64,000 nucleotides of DNA from Escarpia spicata (GCA_963995525.1 OZ023214.1:19861626-19925625), one strand, 5' to 3'; shown: positions 1-11,470, counted from the stretch's first letter. Notes: generated by a model not told the origin, from the sequence alone. Program-made: numbers and translations.

Positions 1-462
1 GATTAGCTGCTTGTGGGAACGCCTTGGGACCGTCCCCTTGGGGTATATACGGGCCACAGAACTAACATTGCTGTTACTGTGAATACAGACCTATGATGCA
101 ACATCCAGTCGTCGTCGTATTAGGCCGTCGCCGCAGCAGTCGCTCCGTGTAGATCGTGTCCGGGGCAAGGAAGACGACAACACACTGTAAGGATCACACT
201 TACATAAAGCTATATTGCCGTCTTTCCAGACACTGGGAACCGTTTCTATGGAAGAATTCCTGTCGAATCGTGTTAAATCTTGTTAGCAAATACAAAAGTC
301 ATCCATAACCAAGAAATGACTAACTATTCCACAAATTAATTTAACTCTCATTTCCCCTGTAAGTTGACGTTTACTAGCCTAACGACAATTATACACATAA
401 GAGTAACTCAATGGAAATTCGGCTATTCCTCTCCAGTGGCGTCTTGCTATATGGACCACACA

Positions 463-592
463 CAGACGCACGCACGCACGCACGCACGCACGCACACAGA
501 CATACATACATACACATACACACACATACACACACATACACACACATACATGCATACATACATATATATATATATATATACATATATATACG

Positions 593-624
<32 letters not shown>

Positions 625-640
625 TATACATATATACATA
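463..640. repeat. compound microsatellite (ACGC)n-(CATA)n-(TA)n
   Basis: An ACGC run passes into CATACA/CACA units and then into a TATA-rich stretch. It lies downstream of the last visible exon of the minus-strand protease. The long open frames across it (His/Thr- or Val/Cys-rich) are repeat translations and not genes. The 1-462 stretch shows nothing I recognise; in particular no GDSGGP exon is seen there. Confidence 0.95.
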
Positions 641-813
641 GCAAAACTGTTTATGAGATCAACAATGAAATCCCCATTAATTCTACACAGTTCTGTTTGT
701 CGCAATTCCTTATGCCCATGAACAGAGTATGTGGAACTTCGGATATATACAATGTTTGCAAAGACCAAAACATATTCCACAACGCGATAGTCCGTTTTAT
801 TTAGTTGACTTAC

Positions 814-959
814 CTGGCACGAATCTTTGCCACCCTGTGCGTAGCCGGCACACATCATAACGTTGGTGATGGACCCGCCGTAATAGTTGCGGTTGTTGCA
901 GGTGTTGTGGTCAATGATTGGCACTCGCATCTGGTTCAGCACCTTTTCGGTACCGGTGT
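814..959 (-). CDS. trypsin-domain exon before the Ser195 exon
   Basis: Reads HNTCNN...MMCAGYAQGGKDSCQ, the usual region just before GDSGGP. The acceptor TTTAG lies at 960-962 and the donor GTAAGT at 813. It starts with two bases that complete the His codon begun in the preceding exon and ends in phase 0. The GDSGGP exon should follow at lower coordinates, outside the window. Confidence 0.8.
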
Positions 960-1307
960 CTAAACAGATCGCAAATCATACGAGAATCATTTGAATTCAG
1001 CCGAACATAGTTATCACGTAGATGACATTCTTGCAGCATAACGCAATTGTGCCAGTTTTATAATGATAATAATTCTTATTATTATAATTATTATTATTTT
1101 ATAAAGTTGTTTTATCTTTCAAACAATAAGTGTTTGCACATAAAAATATAGAACAGTATATTTAACAATTATAGGCGTTTCCGAAATGAGGCGTATGGAT
1201 GGGTGGATGGGTGGGTGGATTGATGAATGAATGAATGTATAAATGAATGAATGAATTAATTAATGTTTATTTAACAACAAAGCATAATACAGGTGCATAG
1301 TATGATG

Positions 1308-1308
<1 letters not shown>

Positions 1309-1402
<94 letters not shown>
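1309..1402. repeat. (GCT)n trinucleotide repeat, 31 units
   Basis: Four GCT units, one GTT, then 26 uninterrupted GCT units, in the intron between protease exons 1666-1928 and 814-959. On the gene strand this is (AGC/CAG)n. The poly-Ala frame read through it has no coding context. Confidence 0.97.
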
Positions 1403-1665
1403 AAGGGACATAGCTGAAAGTGCTATGCCCTTTTCGAGCTAAAAAATGAATAAGTGCAATAGGATTTAAGAAATAAAGTACAATATAACATTTACAATTC
1501 ATGTATAAAATTATTATAGCGGTGCCTGTGCTGCTGACTAGGAATGACAACTTCGGGCTGGAAATTATTAATAAAAGTGTCCTAAGTTCTGCTGAACCGA
1601 TAACCGAACATGTCAATGGTGTTATGATGGTACAGAACGCAGGCGCCTCGAAGGCTGTCACTTAC

Positions 1666-1928
1666 GCTCGGTGTCTCCCCAGCCTGTCGCCACGCACAGA
1701 GTATCTCCGGGCACGTCCTTCTCCGGAAGACAGATTGGTGACACGTTACGGGTGTACCGAACGGGGGTCGACAGTTTGAGTAGAGCAATATCGTTGTTGG
1801 TCTTCGCCTTGTTGTACTGCTGGTGCATGTAGATCTGCTCGATCTTGTGTGTTCTCCGAGTCACCTCCGCTGCGTCTCAGTTGTGTTGTCCGACCACCAC
1901 CTCGAAGTCCTCGGCTTGACCACCGTAC
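1666..1928 (-). CDS. trypsin-domain exon with Asp102, contains TGA
   Basis: Frame from 1927 gives VVVGQHN, then a TGA at 1877-1879, then DAAEVT...NNDIALLKLSTP...CVATGWGDTE. The flanking text matches the S1-peptidase pattern on both sides, so the stop sits inside a conserved domain. The acceptor CAG ends at 1929 and the donor GTAAG begins at 1665. A single substitution or a sequencing error would explain it. Confidence 0.8.
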
Positions 1929-2282
1929 CTGAACAGTAGACAATATAAATAAGGTCAAGACTCTCCTTGAGAAGGATTCATTTCAGTTGGCTTACTTCCA
2001 CGGTGGCATTGTGAATTAAACACTTTTATGAAAAAGTAGAGAAAGGTAGTTATACCTAGCGGAGGGCTACATCAAGCAGTGGATGGACAAGGTCTGTGTG
2101 GAAGATGAACAACTACTTCAGCAAAACAATATTGCAACACTCGCAGAAACATAAATAATTTGGAAAACAACATTTTTGTTTTGAAAGTAATTCAGGACGA
2201 TAGGCTATTGGTAGACGTTGGTACGAACTGAACACTAATGATGCTACTCACTAAACGCACGTTGTGTACGCTCCCCACTTAC

Positions 2283-2449
2283 ACGCAGTGTGCCGCCGTG
2301 ACGAGCCAGCGCCTCTTCAGGATGCTGCCTCCGCACAGATGACGCCCGAAGACGTCAACGAAGCTGAACTGCCACGACCTCGAGTGAGGCTTGGCCTCGG
2401 TACCACCGACGATACGAGGAAGGAGGGAGTGACGGACGGCCTGCCGCAT
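2283..2449 (-). CDS. trypsin-domain exon with activation site and His57
   Basis: Encodes RIVGGTEA (zymogen cleavage before IVGG), CGGSIL and LVTAAHC. I place the start after the AG at 2450-2451, because this keeps phase 0 with the upstream CUB exon and puts a CG pair before the activation peptide, as is usual for multidomain proteases. An alternative acceptor lies ten bases upstream. The donor GTAAGT starts at 2282. Confidence 0.8.
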
Positions 2450-2736
2450 CTGAACGAAGCTGCGTGAAGAATACACGTTGTCATAGTGATGGTTGGTTCC
2501 GGGTAGCTGCGATCTTCTTTTCATTTTGTTCTTACCCACCTTCCCTCTGTACTCCTCCTTTCTTCTCCTCCCTCTTCTCCATCCCCCTTCTCTCTCTCTC
2601 GTTCTCTCTCACTCTTCACTCCGATGCACACTCAATCATTTTTTGTCTTGACATTATTCTGATGACTACGAGAATCATGTATGGCAGTTAATTCCCAAAC
2701 AAAAAAATTTTTCCCGTCACTTGAACAACATATTAC

Positions 2737-3018
2737 AGTTTCCCCACAGGTATATCTTCCCGGGTAGCGGGTATCTGTGCTTGCTTTCTTGGCTTTGTAC
2801 TCAATCCTGAACCCGGCGCGATTACCAGTTACGTCGGACATGAAAGTGACGAGCAACGTATTTCCAGAAGCGGTGATGTCACCCGGATTGTCATTTCCGC
2901 AGAACGTGTTGACCAGAGGCGCCGAACTACTATCGCCGTCATACACCTTGATGTTGTCAAACGAACAGTCGCCGTCTCCCTCTTCCACGTCGAATTTCTC
3001 GAAGTGTAGGTGTACGTT
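2737..3018 (-). CDS. CUB domain C-terminal half exon
   Basis: Reads FEKFDVEE, DNIKVYDG, APLVNTFCG, LLVTFMSD and GFRIEYKA, the typical second half of a CUB domain with its YDG and F-x-A/E-Y landmarks. The acceptor TTACAG ends at 3019. The donor is taken as GTAATA at 2736, which keeps phase 0 into the trypsin exon. No matching CUB N-half exon is found upstream. Confidence 0.75.
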
Positions 3019-3815
3019 CTGTAACAATCAGTGTCAAAGTTAAAGACATCAACTGCAAGAGCGCACGCGGAACGTCAGTTGATGCAACTGCAGATGCAGA
3101 GCTACAGTCAAATATGTATTGTCAAATATGTATTGTTATCTTGCCTGTTTCGCGTTGTACCTTACGACTAGGCCTATGGTGTGTTTCACCTACGTCTTGT
3201 CATCTACTGCAAGATGTACACTCTGCTCTGCAGTTCCTCATTACATAGTTGTCGCTTCTTGTTCAAAGAACCATATTTTCACTATATAATCGCAATAAAG
3301 TGCCCTTATAAGGCAGGTGGCCTCTGGTGAGGGGAACCATCGATGAATGTAGTAGATGAAAAGAAAACATATGGACAGTGAACATCATTTATATGGAAAA
3401 TAACAGTTGATTTGTGATAGATAATGTAATTTGTTTGCATATAATATATATTATTTACTCATATAACACAAGTACGAATGCCAACTCAGCACGACGAGTG
3501 TGTATGGTAGGCCTACTTAATTTGTTATAAACATCGACATCGTCTTGTGATTTAAAATAGCAGTTTCGGCTGCCGATTGGCCGCTGCCGAGGGGTAGACT
3601 CTTCCTGTAACCCCGGCCGTTGACCGCGTTAGCCGGGTGGCCGCTGGTGAGGGGTGGTTTGTATTAGACAACGGTAATCGGCGAGGGGGGCCTTATAAGA
3701 GGGGGACTACTGTATATAAATATACACTATATATATATATATATTAGGGACGTATATATTGTATTAGTGACGTATATAATTATACATACAATTATAATTA
3801 TACATACACGTACAT

Positions 3816-3851
<36 letters not shown>

Positions 3852-3870
3852 GCACGCACGCATACACACG

Positions 3871-3976
3871 CACACGTGTGTGTGCGTGTGCGTGTGCGTG
3901 TGCGTGTGCGTGTGCGTGTGCGTGTGCGTGTGCGTGTGCGTGTGCGTGTGCGTGTGCGTGTGCGTGTGCGTGTGCG
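3871..3976. repeat. (GTGTGC)n hexanucleotide repeat, preceded by (TA)n
   Basis: A regular GTGTGC array of roughly 15 units follows CA and TA tracts that begin near 3721. It lies in the intron next to the CUB exon at 4013-4262. The Val/Cys and Arg/Thr open frames over it are artefacts. Confidence 0.95.
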
Positions 3977-4012
3977 TACGTGTGGGTTATACATTTGATA
4001 TACTACATTTAC

Positions 4013-4262
4013 CTGAGTCTGAATTACCGTCTTCCACTGTTGTGTATCTGATGAGGAAGCCTTTCCCTGTTACTGACTCGTCGGAAGTGAACGTAACAAA
4101 CAGCGAGTTGCCGGCGGACTCGATGACATTCGGGAGTTTAGAGCCGCAGTCTGTCTGTAGTAACGGGGCCGAGTTACTCGTGCCGTCATATGTCTTGACG
4201 CTGTCACATACACAACCTTCCGTGTTCTCGGCGTCGAACTTCAGATACTCGAGGCGTGCTTT
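4013..4262 (-). CDS. CUB domain C-terminal half exon (first CUB)
   Basis: Encodes LEYLKFDAE, DSVKTYDG, APLLQTDCG, LFVTFTSDE and GFLIRYTT. The acceptor TGTGCAG ends at 4263 and the donor GTAAATG begins at 4012. It starts in phase 0, as the donor at 5352 predicts, and ends with one base over, so an exon beginning with two bases should follow; none is visible. Confidence 0.8.
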
Positions 4263-5352
4263 CTGCACATAGAAAACATACTGAATTATTGAACTGTTGT
4301 TCATTTTACCAGGACATGTTGACGTGAAATCGAAACATGCCTGTGATTTAAATTATTGCCAACAAATGATTGGTTAAATATAAGTATTGTTTAGCAGATA
4401 ATATGATAGTGTTATTTAAATCCCACCTATAAGGTAGTAGCGTGGCTGACACGTCTCAACAAATGTTTTATTGATCTTATTGATAGATAATCAGTAGCAG
4501 TAAGTGCTGGATAATGAAACGATCACAGTTGGCGAGATATAATGTTGTTAGTTGGGGTTGTCGTTAAATGAAATATGTAGTATTCGTGGACTGCAATTTC
4601 AATTAATATTACAGAAAAATAGAAAGTGGGTAAGTGTTAAAAAAATCCCGCGAATGTGGAATTTTTTTTAATTAATGGTAAAATAAAGTTGGTAGGTTTG
4701 AGGTAAAGCCAAAATAACATATAATAATGATGCAGTAATTGACCTTGAGTGAAAAATAATGTTAGGCAAAATCCAAGTTTAAAAGATTGTCGTTTGTTCG
4801 TAATGCTCGTTAGCAGTTAAGACGTTTTCTGATGAAGCCACTGAATCGTACATAAGGAAAAGGAGACGATGGGTGTGGAAAAAGAACAACGCAATTACAT
4901 AACAATAATCATAATCGATGCAACATAATATACGTTGATGTATCTGATACAATCTAAAATGTCATACTAATCAGTGACATGATTAATGATGAATCAGTCT
5001 ACAGTCAAGAATGACAGAGAAGGGTAGTTCGGTTTGGATTGACTGACAATAAGTGACACGATGTGACGGCGTGAATATAAGTTGTGTAAGAGGGGTTCGT
5101 CAACGTAACGTGCTCTACTAAGGGTAGGGTCATTATCATACGCGCGTGTATTATTACATATACAAATGCAGTGCGAAAATGGGCAGTAGACACTGTTGAA
5201 ATTACATGTAACCAACTGACATATTGTAGCAAAGGTTGACGTATTAAATATAAAAGGAATAATACCTTGCAAACACGAATCACGCAATTTACTAGGTGAG
5301 TACAACACTGCATTGTCTGGCTCGTGACCGGAAGTTTGCCCGAACTACGTAC

Positions 5353-5467
5353 CTTACCCGGCTGCACCTGGATCTTCCAAACGCATAACAAGCTATTCCA
5401 TATTCGGCTTCTGTGATGCCAATCAACCCATTGGGTCTTGAGAGAACAAGCAGACTGGCACCGCATG
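5353..5467 (-). CDS. CUB domain N-terminal half exon, one-base frame discrepancy
   Basis: The 5' part reads CGASLLVL...PNGLIGITEAEYG in one frame. The 3' part reads NSLLCVWKIQVQPGK in the next frame. Both parts are CUB-like (initial CG, then C-x-W-x-I before the exon boundary). The acceptor CTCTTGCAG ends at 5468 and the donor GTACGT starts at 5352. The frame switch falls around 5400-5408. Confidence 0.65.
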
Positions 5468-8175
5468 CTGCAAGAGGGAACAACTTATTGCACAGGTTAC
5501 TACTGTGTACAAATAGCCCAATTAGAGAACGTAGTTTTTCACATGACGTAACAATAACTAATATATAAAACGCTCCAGTAAGTACGTTTCGACACCAACC
5601 GAGTTCATAAAGGTTTCTAATGAATTTGTCCGAGCAGTATTTTGTACTATAAAATAGCCATGATTACTATAACATGTGTGTGAAGTGTCTAAGCTGTGGA
5701 CACTTGTTTCAACAGAGCAGACGTCGAGTCTGCAAAGTTAATAGGATTAATCATGTTTGATGCACATACTGAGGTGTGTCGGTTTGCTTTGCGTGTTGTC
5801 TGTGTAATGTTTTCGCTCTGTCCATTATTATTTGTACACGTTTTTCAGTAATCCTTTGGTGTCTCTTACGATTAAAAAAATTCAATTCAATTCAATACGT
5901 GTTCAGACAAAGTTATTCACACGTTCTGTCAATTCGTGCTTACCGTACCCACCCTTACCCGTTTGTTGACACGCATATTGGTACCTACCCTTTTTCCTAC
6001 AAAATAGAAACAACCACATTAATTTGTAAAGCGGCTGTATTTAAGTATTCGTTTTTAATTTAATAGTCGTTCGTTCGTGGTATTTATGCTTGCCACAATC
6101 AGCAGTAAAGAGGTCGAGTGGTTGCATTAATAACCGATTGACTGGATTACTGTGTGTTAAAACCGAGTAAATTAACAACCTAACCTAGCAAACACTATAA
6201 TGTCTTAAACACATCATAATATATTAATGTTTTCTCAAATGTAATGAAAACGGTTTTGAAAATGTATGTTCTTAGAAACAATTAAAAAAAAAAAAATTAA
6301 AATTTTCAATTATTGACATTAAAAAAATATGCTTTGTTTTAAAAATCTTGTTGCTTTCGTTGTATTCAGCGATATATCTTATGTCTATAAATTTTTTTGA
6401 AACACGCTTTGCCATCCTGAGAAGAGAGTGATTGTGCATTTGAAAACGTGAGAGAGAAAATAAAATTAATGAGTGAATTTTATGTAAAAATAAGTATAAT
6501 CACCAACATATCGTATATATTAAATATTACTTTGACACCAGTATTTAGTAAATGTTATGATATCGCATCAACGCACCAGGCTGAGACACAACAGACGGTT
6601 GTCGTGGCAAAGATGGCCGATGTCTGCAACGCCTTCACCTTGCTTGAAGAAATATATGTCTTATATTATTGGTGTACCAAGATGAAGTAGTTCCTTTCAA
6701 TGGCGTCGTATACGGCAATATGAATTCAAATCCTAGTAAGTTAACGTTAAATACCTTTAGTAATTTAAAGTGATAACATATATAATTTACATGATACTCC
6801 TTAGTGATTACGCATGTAGAGCACCAAATATTGATTCAGTTGGTTGATTGAGATGAACATTACCGTTCCATTCGAAAGTGTCGTTTGCATTATGTCAACT
6901 TCAAAATAACACCATATGTCAAAAACGTGTTTATAGTTGTTTGTCATTATTGTCACCAATCATAATTATCGAACAAAGAGCTCAATGGTGTTCAATGCAA
7001 TATGTGTCTTGGTGCCAGCACATACACTCTCGCACGCACCAGCTGATGCGCACTTGCGTTTATGCGCAAACAAACACAGCATAACATAAACGTACACTGT
7101 GTCCATTGCTCGAATGAAGTCTATATTGTTCACAAAGGATAGTCTTTTTGGCAATGAAGCCGATGCGTTGACGATACGGGTTGGCATAAGTCATAAACGA
7201 TTGAGTAATCGTTTTCTCTCCACGACAATCGCTATTACCACCGACTGCGCAATTATTGCAGATTAGACTGTGTGTTAAATATAACGTTTAATTAAACTTT
7301 CATTGCTCTGAACTTACCGTTTGGTAAGAAATCTGGTGTTGAAATGGAAGAAGACGTCTAAACCGCGTCTTCTGCGACAAACAGCAACAAGTGTCCAAGA
7401 TAACGATCGTTTTATAGCACGTGGCTATGAGTACTGCACCATGGCGCATGCGTCAATGTATCAAAGCATGCTTCTTGGTGTGATGCTTTCGTTAGATTAT
7501 AAAAAAGTTGGATTTTTTGGTCGAGTCAATCAATAGTCCGTATATGAAAGTTGAGATGTTTTGGGTGTGGAACTTTACTTGTAGATATCCTTCTATATTG
7601 TGATTTCTTTTCTATATACACTGCATTATATAAGATTTGTTTTCTTTGAAATAAATATCCATCCGACTTTCTGTCAACGGTCTTTCATTTAACAATAACA
7701 CTTTCAACTAATCGATATTTTAATCTGATACACAATCGTCAGCAAACAGATTAAATTCATAGTTTACCTAGGTTAAGCCGATATGGAATGACAAGTTAAT
7801 CCCGTTTCTAATGAGTTGCTATTGGTATCACTGTCCAAGAATAAGGGTTGCTCGATCAATGACCTATAGTCACTTTTCAAGACGACAGTTAAAGATGACA
7901 CGATACGCAGCCTAAGTTATAACATTAAATTCCTTCCATTAGCTTAGACTCGGGTTTAGAACTCTAAGCCCAGTTTACAGACCAGTCATACTATAACTGC
8001 ACATACGTACGTGAATACATGCACAGAAACACATACCCACACGCAGGCACGCATGCTATTTAGGTGTAATAATACTGCAATCTGATTTAAATAGCAATCA
8101 TATTCATAATAAAAAGAAATAATGTGACCGCTGTTGCCGCTCCTCCAACACTTCTGTTACCCGTTATGTAACAGA
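5468..8175. other. no recognisable gene
   Basis: AT-rich sequence with short homopolymer runs. Open frames at 5776-6063, 6448-6690, 6878-7084 and 7321-7536 have no recognisable motifs or splice context, so I do not call them genes. Confidence 0.6.
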
Positions 8176-8239
8176 AGCACACAAGCACACGCACACGCAC
8201 ACCGCCGCACCGCCGCACCGCACAGCGCACAGCGCACAC

Positions 8240-8299
<60 letters not shown>
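8176..8299. repeat. GCACAC-type repeats leading into (CA)n
   Basis: GCACACGCACAC and GCGCACA units run into an uninterrupted CA tract of about 55 bases. From 8300 to about 9000 I see no gene. Confidence 0.95.
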
Positions 8300-8300
<1 letters not shown>

Positions 8301-9249
8301 ATTATCAACATTACATTTCTACTTAGGGTGAAACTATATATATTCGCCGGATGCGCTACATGGAGTGTGAGCGTACAAATCCTATATGCCACCTGTCAAG
8401 ATTGTGATTTTTAGAACTTAACATAGGTTGGTAGCGTCTGTGAAAGACTGCATTTAGGGTTATAATGTAAAGCTATGGTTGGCTGACTCGTATTAGGGTT
8501 GCCCTGTAGACCATTGATGGCTGTCCAGTGGTTATGCAATATTAAGAAGGAACTGGAGTGGTAGCCTAAGGTAAGATGTTAAAGAACCGGGCAAATATCA
8601 TTATAGTTAGGGTAGACAGGGAGGATTGTCGAATACAACGTGTAATATTTATAACATGATTGGCCGTTCCATATGAATAAATTATCGTGATATGGACATA
8701 AGTTTAAATGGAATAATGTTACGGCGTATAGTGATGTCGTTATAATGAAGCTTTTATACTTGTTGATTTAGAGTATCACCTATTGGATGGTGTTGAAATT
8801 GTTACAATGGCGTCAGCATCAGCAGGGATCACATGACTGATGCTAGGTATAGGGTGGAGGTACTGAGGTTTGAAGGTAGGATAGAACATACGAGTCCAGA
8901 ACCCGACAGAGCAAAGACATGTATTTGGTCTCTTCTGTGGAGAGAAACCATTACGGTGCGGTTGGCAAACACGAAGTCTTTATACCCACTTTCTGGGTCT
9001 CTGTCGCTCTCCTCTCTCTAAACCTCTTTCCACCTCTCTCCTCTCTTTCATCTCTATCTCCACCCCTCTCACTCCTTCCTTCCCTTAATCTCTTCCCTGT
9101 TTTTCTCTCTCTTTCATCTGAGGACGGGGTAAGGGGGGCTGAGGCCAGATGAAAGTAATTTCGTCTGTTATTGGACATCAACATTCTGAGATGATCCTTA
9201 AGTGAAGCACCTGTTGAATGATTGACTTGAGATACTTGTTTGTGTCCAG

Positions 9250-9351
9250 GAAACTGTTGGCTGCTGGCAGCCGTCGCATTGCTCAGTTCTATCGAGAAAC
9301 ATCTCCACCAGGTGGTGCAACCAGACCAGGAGTTCCAGGAAGATTACGTAG
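9250..9351 (+). CDS. calpain exon with catalytic Cys
   Basis: Acceptor GTGTCCAG ends at 9249 and donor GTATGA starts at 9352. The first two bases complete a Gly codon, then NCWLLAAVALLSSIEK follows, which is the calpain active-site Cys helix. It ends EFQEDYV plus one base, which joins in phase with 10686. Confidence 0.88.
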   Translation, partial: ETVGCWQPSHCSVLSRNISTRWCNQTRSSRKIT

Positions 9352-9561
9352 GTATGATAGTTGTAGATTTGTGAAGTAATCACTAGCAGTGGCTTTATAA
9401 TTAGTATAGTTTTACTTTTTCAGACACCGTATAGTTTGTGATGTTTCAAATGCTCTTCAGAAGATCATGGTAGACTCATGCTGTCTTTGATTTTTCTTAA
9501 CCAGATTGTTTCTTTGATGTCTACTGTTCTCCTGTCCAATCCCTGTCTACAAATTTGGTCT

Positions 9562-9738
9562 ACAGGTCTATTGTGGATATTTGTGCACACATAGTATTTG
9601 TGCATTAAGAGCAGCATGGCTAAATGATTCCAAGAGAAGTCAAGATGGTTTTTGATTGAATAGGTCTGCCAGGGAGTGAAGTGTAAAATGCTTTGAGCAG
9701 TCCTAATGACTGGCTACTGCACTATATAAGTATTTTGC
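9562..9738 (+). repeat. SINE, 5'-truncated copy
   Basis: Matches the 3' two-thirds of the elements at 18474-18789 and 49403-49746, from GTGGATATTTGTGCACAC to CTATATAAG. The tRNA-like head is missing. It lies in the intron between the Cys exon and the next calpain exon. Confidence 0.7.
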
Positions 9739-9783
9739 CTCTATCAGCATGTGTGTTGTTACCGGATTCAGTTATGTTTATAA

Positions 9784-10249
9784 TTGGAAGTATGAAGTTA
9801 CTTTTCCAAATCCTTGGTGTCTCTTACGGAGCTTTCAGCGTCCTCACGACGCCCTTGTCAGCGTTGGTCTGCTGATTCTCGGTCATCATGTGACTCCGTT
9901 GGTGGTTGTCACATGACAGCAGTTCCAAGAAGATCGCTGGAAGGTTGTGCCCGGTGTCTCTGTTGATGGCTGGTCTTCTCTCATCGCCAAATATGCAACA
10001 GTGCTCACAGAGAAAATATCTTCTGGCAAAGGAAAATCAGTGAACCAATAGAGTTCAGAGAGAGGTGACCAGTCATCAACAGAGACAACCTTCCTGTGAT
10101 CTTCTTGGACTTGCTGCCAAGTGACGACCACCAACGAAGTCACATGACGACCGAGTGTTAGCAGTCCAACGCTGACGAGGGCGTCGTGAGGACACCGAAA
10201 GCTCTCTCAGAGACTTCAAGGATTCGGAAAGGTAACTTCATTCTTCCAA
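9784..10249. mobile_element. foldback (long inverted repeat) element, copy 1
   Basis: Two arms of about 200 bp are inverted copies of each other. The left arm runs from TTGGAAGTATGAAGTTAC through GGAGCTTTC, and the right arm ends with its reverse complement, GTAACTTCATTCTTCCAA. Other copies are at 18829-19259 and 55955-56369. All three share a further 120-bp 3' tail containing GTGCACGTACAAT. Short open frames inside read the same on both strands because of the palindrome and are not genes. Confidence 0.8.
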
Positions 10250-10442
10250 CTTTACCTTTACGTTTTTAAATGTGCACGTACAATGTGTGTCACCACTAGA
10301 CAAATTTATTTTGCAAAACCTGTTAGCGACAAAATCAGCCATTTATAACAACATAAAGCTGTACAGTTTGTTTGACTTTGCAAACTTTGTAACCACCCCT
10401 AATTTTGTTGTGGTCATCACAATCACTGTTCTGTTGTAGGAG

Positions 10443-10639
10443 TGAGTGATATTTTTGTTATTTCACAGTCAGTTTACCTTTTGTTCTCGTGACGTTTCGA
10501 CTGCTTTCAGCAGTCTTCTTCACAAGGACTACCGTGTCGCCATATAGCAGTAGTTGTCTGAAGAAGACTGCTGAAAGCAGTCGAAACGTCACGAGAACAA
10601 AAGGTAAAGTGACTGTGAAATAAATAAAAATATCACTCA
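10443..10639. mobile_element. foldback MITE in calpain intron
   Basis: A 197-bp near-perfect inverted repeat. It begins TGAGTGATATTTTT and ends AAAAATATCACTCA, with arms of about 80 bp around a short loop. The core ACTGCTTTCAGCAGTC is itself palindromic and occurs in both arms. It lies about 45 bases upstream of the exon at 10686. Confidence 0.88.
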
Positions 10640-10685
10640 TTTAAACCACCCTGTCTGATGAACCTGTTCACTCATACTGTTGTAG

Positions 10686-10836
10686 GAGTGTTTCGCTTCC
10701 GGTTCTGGCAGTACAGTCAGTGGGTGGACGTGTGTGTGGACGACAGACTGTCCACCAAGAACGGTCAGCTCATCTACATGCACTCGCGACAATCAAACGA
10801 GTTCTGGACTCCACTGCTTGAGAAATCATACACCAA
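10686..10836 (+). CDS. calpain protease-core exon
   Basis: Acceptor GTTGTAG ends at 10685 and donor GTCAGT starts at 10837. Reads GVFRFRFWQYSQWVDVCVDD then LIYMHSRQSNEFWTPLLEK, a canonical stretch of the calpain PC1 subdomain. 151 nt; phases fit both neighbours. Confidence 0.88.
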
Positions 10837-11227
10837 GTCAGTTAAAGTGCTCACTTATAATTGGGTTGATCTGCTGATTGTATGTTACATTTCAGTCAAT
10901 TTTGTTTCACCATCGTCATTGGTTGGCTGTAGCTAGAGCATAGATTAGTTATTTCCATGTGGGTCGACCGTTCGTTCGAAATGGGAGGTCTGTCTTGAAA
11001 GTCAAGGTTTCGCTATAATCCAACCACTAGAGTACTGTGTGAATATAATGTAGTGTAGTTTTTATTTGTGTAATGGACCAGTGTATCATGTACACATGGA
11101 CAATCTGGAATGAAGTATCAGATTATTTATTTATTGATATATTGATTGGTTAATTAATTTATTGAAAAGTTAATCAATTAATTTATTTGATTTTATCTAT
11201 TTATTTAATGAGTGAAGGATTAATTGT

Positions 11228-11345
11228 TTTGCTGACTGGCAACTGGCTGGCTAACTGATTGGTTGATGGACTGGACGGTTGGTTGATGGACTGGTTGGTT
11301 GGTTGGTTGGTTGGTCAGTTGTTGATTGGTTGGTTGGTGGCTGAA
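11228..11345. repeat. TTGG/CTGG-rich simple repeat
   Basis: GGTTGGTTGGTTGG and CTGGCTGG-like units in the calpain intron, flanked by TTAATTAATTTATT-type sequence from 11110. Confidence 0.85.
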
Positions 11346-11470
11346 TGGTTAACGTATTGATTAATTGCTTGGTTTACTGGCTGGCAGGCAGGCTGGCTAA
11401 GAAATTGATTGATTGTTTAATTGGTTTGATTGACTCACGGATTGATTGCCTACTGTACTAAACCTTGCAG

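Larger units (their letters stand above)
814..5467 (-). pseudogene. CUB-CUB-trypsin serine protease, probably disrupted
   Basis: Minus-strand exons spell, in order, a CUB N-half (5353-5467), a CUB C-half (4013-4262), a second CUB C-half (2737-3018), and trypsin exons at 2283-2449, 1666-1928 and 814-959. CUB domains are secreted beta-sandwich modules; together with an S1 peptidase they suggest an extracellular protease. The trypsin part shows RIVGG at the activation site, TAAHC (His57) and NNDIALLKL (Asp102). The Ser195 exon would lie beyond position 1. Phases agree from 2737 down to 814. Three defects are visible: an in-frame TGA at 1877-1879, a one-base frame discrepancy inside 5353-5467, and no N-half for the second CUB between 3018 and 4013, which also leaves the 4013 to 3018 junction out of phase. 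Assembly error or unseen exons could explain part of this. Confidence 0.7.
9000..10372 (+). repeat. duplicated calpain-intron block, copy A
   Basis: The pyrimidine tract, the motif GAGGACGGGGTAAGGGG, the Cys exon, a SINE remnant, a foldback element and its tail recur in the same order and orientation at about 17165-19376 (copy B). Copy B has about 870 extra bases between 17755 and 18620. This is a direct duplication with a spacing of about 8.2 kb at the Cys exon. Confidence 0.85.

Noticed and set aside
364..942. Long open frames rich in His/Thr, Tyr/Ile or Val/Cys
   Set aside because: They are translations of CA/TA/ACGC microsatellites, open on both strands in several frames. The same holds at 3764-4051, 8087-8392, 48532-49028, 50950-51279 and 53572-54088.
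1260..1661. Poly-alanine protein on the minus strand
   Set aside because: The alanine run is the GCT repeat, and the flanks show no coding pattern. It lies in an intron between two trypsin exons.
2264..2467. Plus-strand ORFs opposite the protease exons (also 2777-3043 and 3850-4272)
   Set aside because: Antisense shadows of CUB and trypsin exons, whose minus-strand frames carry the family motifs and splice sites.
9886..10143. Candidate gene in the foldback element (also 18859-19152 and 55962-56434)
   Set aside because: Both strands read similar peptides because the sequence is palindromic. Frames are not kept between copies.
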